From Bacteroidota bacterium (GTDB lineage Bacteria; Bacteroidota; Bacteroidia; B-17B0; Aurantibacillaceae): a stretch of 47,149 bases of DNA. Positions 44,079 to 47,149 of this stretch are shown piece by piece; positions within the stretch are counted from its first letter, which is position 1, and each line of letters opens with the position of its first letter. Under the pieces are notes generated by a model. It was not told where the DNA came from. It searched no databases and worked only from the letters and a program-made list of their open reading frames with translations. A program made the position numbers and the translations under genes. Where the stretch lies: NCBI GenBank assembly GCA_013816895.1, contig JACDDR010000020.1:1-47149 (forward strand), read 5' to 3'.

Positions 44079-44978
44079 TTATTCTTTTGGTTTATGACCC
44101 TGCAGACTGAAAACCCGTGAGATATTAAAGCCCAGCCGCACGCCCCAGTTTTGCCAGGTTTTATTCGTGTACATCAAATATTGATTTTCGGTGAGGCCAA
44201 ATGAATTGGTGAGATGCAGCTGAAACACATGCCCGCCTGTTTCAAGATCGTAACCTATTCCGAAGCTATCATAATATTTATCTGTACTGTATTGGTTAAT
44301 ACGGTATCCGTATTCCAGCGTTATCGCTTGCCGTTTTGCAAACTTAAATCGTGTAACGACACCAACAATATAGCAGTCATTTTTGTCACTAATATTTTCA
44401 ACAAGATTAAAATGAACCATTGCCCCGGTTAACTGGATCGAAAAGCGTGAATTGAATTTTCTACCGATCATTATTTGATGACAATATGATAAGCGATCGG
44501 CGTCGGCCTGGTATTTATTTATCCCGTCAATATTTGCTCTTTCAAATGTTTGATAAATCCCTGAAAATAAAGTAATGCTCACCGGTACCGAATTATTTGT
44601 TGTTTGCCTTAACAAACGTAATTTCAAAAAGCCGTCAACGATCTTGTTGGTAGATGTGCGACCAATACCAAACATAAAACGACCGTCATGGCAATACTCC
44701 AGACTTAAACGGATGTTGGCTCCGCCATCGGTACCCCACGCGTTGTAGGGCCCGGTATTAAAATCGCCAAACCTGTGTGAAATACGAAAATCAAGGCTTC
44801 TTTTGCCAAGTACCTCCACTGTATGAAAGTTAACCAGTCTGGTTGTTTTAAAAGTGGCGGTTGTAAATTCCTTTTTAGGCTTCTCGTTTACAAAGTTGAG
44901 AAGGTCTTCCGCTTTTTCCTGACAAAAAACATTAAGAACTGCAATTAAGAACGCCAGACTTAATTTTATTTTTCTCAT
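44079..44978 (-). CDS. DUF5777 beta-barrel outer-membrane protein
   Basis: A 299-residue exported protein with signal peptide MRKIKLSLAFLIAVLNVFCQ. I recognise the DUF5777 barrel by KRSLDFRISHRFGDFNTGPYNAWGTDGGANIRLSLEY and the following HDGRFMFGIGRTSTNKIVDGFLK. The rest is a series of aromatic-ended strands closing with RLGFNISRVF. It is expected in the outer membrane. This family often accompanies YceI and small c-type cytochromes in Bacteroidota, as here. Its start follows the cytochrome stop by three bases. Confidence 0.82.
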   Translation of the reverse strand: MRKIKLSLAFLIAVLNVFCQEKAEDLLNFVNEKPKKEFTTATFKTTRLVNFHTVEVLGKRSLDFRISHRFGDFNTGPYNAWGTDGGANIRLSLEYCHDGRFMFGIGRTSTNKIVDGFLKLRLLRQTTNNSVPVSITLFSGIYQTFERANIDGINKYQADADRLSYCHQIMIGRKFNSRFSIQLTGAMVHFNLVENISDKNDCYIVGVVTRFKFAKRQAITLEYGYRINQYSTDKYYDSFGIGYDLETGGHVFQLHLTNSFGLTENQYLMYTNKTWQNWGVRLGFNISRVFSLQGHKPKE

Positions 44979-44981
44979 TAC

Positions 44982-45362
44982 TTAATTATTTGGTGCACCC
45001 GCAAAAACCCATTTTTTAATGATTGCCACATCACAGTCCGACATTTTTGAAAGGCCTTTTGGCATGTTAGAGGCGTTACCGTCCCAGGCAACCGAACTGT
45101 ACAATGTGTTTTGCGCCGAATTAAGTACACCGTTATAATTACTCAGGTTGGGAGCAGTTCCGCCGGTATTATGGCAGTTGTTACAGTTAGCGTTCAGTAA
45201 AGGAGCCACCTGCGCCGAATAACTGATCACTCCGGTAGTATCACAACTTTTAGCAATAGGCGAGGCATCGCTGTTGCTGTGCATTTTTTTAAAATTGCGC
45301 TTATAGCAATTACACAAAAGAAGTGTAGTAAATAAAAGTATAACGTAAAGCCGAATAGTCAT
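44982..45362 (-). CDS. Cytochrome c lipoprotein (single heme)
   Basis: A 126-residue lipoprotein-like cytochrome. A hydrophobic N-terminus with LLLCNC gives candidate lipidation at Cys17 or Cys19. The heme-attachment motif is CNNCH at residues 60-64, and a likely Met axial ligand lies in the MPKG segment. SAQVAPLLNANCNNCHNTGG matches periplasmic cytochrome domains. It probably carries electrons near the outer or inner membrane for the neighbouring DUF5777 and YceI proteins. It is the first gene of that operon. Confidence 0.88.
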   Translation of the reverse strand: MTIRLYVILLFTTLLLCNCYKRNFKKMHSNSDASPIAKSCDTTGVISYSAQVAPLLNANCNNCHNTGGTAPNLSNYNGVLNSAQNTLYSSVAWDGNASNMPKGLSKMSDCDVAIIKKWVFAGAPNN

Positions 45363-45413
45363 CGTTTAATTTTTTAGATAGGTTTGTTGAAGCGACTTCT
45401 GTTTATTTGCCGA

Positions 45414-46319
45414 TCAATTTATGATCAGTTTTTTTAGTACTGTTTTTTTACCGGTGTTTATCTTCACTATATAGCTTCCGCGAGCAAGGTCATCAACGTC
45501 ATATCTGTTGCTGAATCTCTTTCCATCGCCTGCTGCCTTGTTGTAATGCTTTATGATTTTGCCATCAACGCTCATTATCTGCACATCTACAAAAGGAAGA
45601 TCTTCCTCGTTGAAGTTAAGGGTAAAGTGATCCTTTGCCGGGTTAGGGAACAGGACAAGTGAATTTTCTATGTTATCGTTTAACCCAATGGCTGTTACCG
45701 TAGCGGTGTTTGGAGTTAACTGCATTGATTTGGAATAAACGTTATCGCCCGCGTCGGCAAGCGTATTGCTGTTTACGGCGGCTCCATCATAATAAATATT
45801 TACCGTGCCGCTCGCGGGAGCTTTCCAGCTAAAAGTAAAGTTGGCGGCATTTGCAACAGCGCCACCATTTGTTTTATGGGTTAAGGTTAAACGTCCTGTG
45901 CTAAAGGGTTGACCGGTGCGTGTTCTTACCGCATCCGTAACGGTAATGGAGCCGGTGGCATTATTTACGGTAATGCTCGTATTTCCACTGTTATCAAGAG
46001 CTTCGAAGCTAAAACCAAAAAGGTTCTTACCCGTTTCACTAACGGTTATCGTCATGTTGTAGGTTGTTCCCGGAACGTATTTATTGGCGGTTAAAGCTGG
46101 TACCGAAACAAGGGTTATGTTACCAGGACCCGCATTGTCAGCTAGTCCGCCGCTTGTTCCATTGCCGTTACCTGCTCCGTGACAGCCGGTTGTGGAGCAG
46201 GTACCTTCGCCAGGCCCCCCGGCGCTTATTAGTTTTCCACTCGAATCAAGCGTTTCTGAAGTTAAAAGAATAAACAGGAGGCTGCAGGAAATAATGATAA
46301 ATAGATTTTTTATTTTCAT
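45414..46319 (-). CDS. Type IX-secreted protein with Cys-His N-terminal domain and sorting domain
   Basis: A 301-residue exported protein. Signal peptide residues 1-20; then ISAGGPGEGTCSTTGCHGAG, in which Cys41, Cys46 and His47 form CX4CH, an altered version of the CX2CH heme motif. The region 60-200 is a reeler/choice-of-anchor-V-like beta-sandwich (VPGTTYNMTITVSETGKNLFGFSFEAL). The last 75 residues are a type IX sorting domain of type A, from VLFPNPAKDHFTLNF to GSYIVKINTGKKTVLKKLIIN. It should be exported by the type IX system and kept at the surface. An ECF-like promoter precedes it. Confidence 0.88.
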   Translation of the reverse strand: MKIKNLFIIISCSLLFILLTSETLDSSGKLISAGGPGEGTCSTTGCHGAGNGNGTSGGLADNAGPGNITLVSVPALTANKYVPGTTYNMTITVSETGKNLFGFSFEALDNSGNTSITVNNATGSITVTDAVRTRTGQPFSTGRLTLTHKTNGGAVANAANFTFSWKAPASGTVNIYYDGAAVNSNTLADAGDNVYSKSMQLTPNTATVTAIGLNDNIENSLVLFPNPAKDHFTLNFNEEDLPFVDVQIMSVDGKIIKHYNKAAGDGKRFSNRYDVDDLARGSYIVKINTGKKTVLKKLIIN

Positions 46320-46336
46320 GATGAGTATTTATATCC

Positions 46337-46363
46337 TAAACGATGTCAGGGCGAAAGACGTTG
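46337..46363 (-). promoter_or_regulatory. ECF-type promoter candidate for the sorted Cys-His protein
   Basis: On the minus strand CAAC (46363-46360) and CGTTTA (46342-46337) are separated by 17 bases. The same pair and spacing occurs before the divergent sigma factor gene. The -10 CGT motif is typical of ECF promoters. Predicted transcription start is near 46330, about ten bases before the ATG. Confidence 0.4.
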
Positions 46364-46463
46364 CCTGCAGAGAAAAAAATAGTTTCAAGAAATGTTCAAT
46401 TCCTTGTTTTCCAGTACCATAGAATAAGATTGTATAGAATAGGAAATTAATTAAAGAAAGGCA

Positions 46464-46490
46464 CAACCATTAGGCCTAGGTTTACGTCTA
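46464..46490 (+). promoter_or_regulatory. ECF-type promoter candidate for the sigma factor gene
   Basis: CAAC (46464-46467) and CGTCTA (46485-46490) are separated by 17 bases. CGTC is a classical ECF -10 element, suggesting that the sigma factor controls its own gene. The box ends 14 bases before the TTG start. Confidence 0.45.
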
Positions 46491-46504
46491 GTTATTAAAG
46501 ACAG

Positions 46505-47071
46505 TTGTTGGATAAAATAGAAATCATAATAAAAGGTTGCGCTGAAGGGAAACGTGAGTACCAGAAGATGCTTTATGATGCCCTGAGTTCAAAAATGTTT
46601 TATGTATGCCTGCGTTATTGCCGCACAAGGGACGATGCTGAAGATGTATTGCAGGAAGGCTTTATTAAAGTGTTTAAGAATCTGCCCGGTTTTAAGAAGG
46701 AGGGATCCTTTGAGGGATGGGTAAGAAGAATAATGGTTAACTGTGCCATAGATCATATCCGGAAACAGAAAGAAGCAAAAATCTTTGACGATATTGAAAG
46801 AGTGGCCATTAACCACGAATCGGATTTTGTAGCGGATAATCGCCTTAAAGAAAAAGAACTGATGGCGCTGATAAAAACATTGCCGCTTGGATACCAGACT
46901 GTTTTTAATTTATATGTGATTGAAGGTTATTCACACATTGAAATTGCCGGAATGCTAAACATAAGCGAAGGCACATCTAAAAGTCAACTATCAAAAGCAA
47001 AGGAACAACTACGCTACTTGTTACAAAAGTACTTTGATGTTAACACACAACAAAAAAGGACAAACGAATGA
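46505..47071 (+). CDS. ECF-type RNA polymerase sigma factor (sigma-70 family)
   Basis: A 188-residue ECF sigma factor starting with TTG (a second TTG follows at 46508). Region 2 reads MFYVCLRYCRTRDDAEDVLQEGFIKVFKNL (residues 35-64), with the DAEDVLQE core-binding motif; region 4 reads LPLGYQTVFNLYVIEGYSHIEIAGMLNISEGTSKSQLSKAKEQL, with the helix-turn-helix that reads the -35 element. There is no region 3. The stop overlaps the ATG of the next gene as ATGA, a usual arrangement with an anti-sigma factor. Its own promoter looks ECF-like, so it may be autoregulated. Confidence 0.92.
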   Translation: MLDKIEIIIKGCAEGKREYQKMLYDALSSKMFYVCLRYCRTRDDAEDVLQEGFIKVFKNLPGFKKEGSFEGWVRRIMVNCAIDHIRKQKEAKIFDDIERVAINHESDFVADNRLKEKELMALIKTLPLGYQTVFNLYVIEGYSHIEIAGMLNISEGTSKSQLSKAKEQLRYLLQKYFDVNTQQKRTNE

Positions 47072-47149
47072 AAAATGAATTGGAAAATAATCAGTTTGAT
47101 GACCTCGAACTTTTTTTCAGGAAAAACCTTACAGATAATGAGGTTACTC
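47068..47149 (+). CDS. Start of a gene coupled to the sigma factor, possibly anti-sigma (3' end cut)
   Basis: The ATG overlaps the sigma stop (ATGA). The 27 visible codons encode a hydrophilic, acidic N-terminus (MKNELENNQFDDLELFFRKN). Position suggests an anti-sigma factor or membrane-anchored partner, but the visible part contains no diagnostic zinc or membrane motif. The gene continues beyond the window. Confidence 0.6.
   Translation, partial: MKNELENNQFDDLELFFRKNLTDNEVT

Overview
This window looks like an ordinary chromosomal stretch of a Bacteroidota (Bacteroidetes) bacterium. The evidence is a PorP/SprF-family type IX secretion protein, a secreted protein with a type IX C-terminal sorting domain, several families I associate with this phylum (DUF2480, DUF3109, DUF5777, CarboxypepD_reg-like), a transketolase split into two genes, and -7 promoter boxes of the phylum-typical form TAnnTTTG. 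I cannot place it below phylum. I found no rRNA, tRNA, CRISPR array, transposase or prophage gene. Both ends cut genes: guanylate kinase on the left and a probable anti-sigma or partner gene on the right.

Left part (1-7.4 kb): the 3' end of gmk, then envelope genes of mostly unknown role. These are a LysM protein, a lipoprotein, a secreted VWA-like protein, a 7-TM protein, a CPA2 antiporter with a cytosolic stress-protein-like tail, an outer-membrane barrel, a CarboxypepD_reg protein and a small basic secreted protein.

SUF region (7.5-15.8 kb, minus strand): a compact Fe-S assembly operon in the order sufA, sufB, GT-C-like membrane protein, sufC, sufD, sufS, sufE, MIP18/DUF59 protein, DUF2480 protein. 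Its promoter is readable (TTTG-N20-TATTTTTG) and a Fur/PerR-like box covers the predicted transcription start. The membrane glycosyltransferase-like gene between sufB and sufC is foreign to the pathway.

Middle (16-26.4 kb): a periplasmic solute-binding protein, an RDD protein, a DUF3109 protein and an RmlD-like reductase. A 663-base gene-free stretch full of hairpins follows, then a polysaccharide flippase overlapping dut. Convergent to these is a tightly coupled pyk-pgeF-porP-TPR operon, and after it an outer-membrane protein whose only plausible start is a non-standard ATA codon.

Transketolase region (26.4-30.2 kb, minus strand): the N-terminal half, a VWA protein, the C-terminal half and a lipoprotein. 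The C-terminal half is frameshifted at a run of seven A, on a canonical A-AAA-AAG slippery heptamer.

Right part (30.3-47.1 kb): ychF, AIM24, parE, a three-gene lipoprotein cassette (LPP20, TPR-like, LPP20), parC, a glycosyltransferase with a methyltransferase, and a minus-strand envelope/electron-transfer group (YceI, DUF5777, cytochrome c, sorted Cys-His protein). Last comes an ECF sigma factor. The sigma gene and the divergent sorted protein share an ECF-like promoter of identical geometry (CAAC-N17-CGTYTA). The gaps around AIM24 hold low-complexity and palindromic dispersed repeats.

All family assignments are read from sequence motifs by eye; no database search was run.
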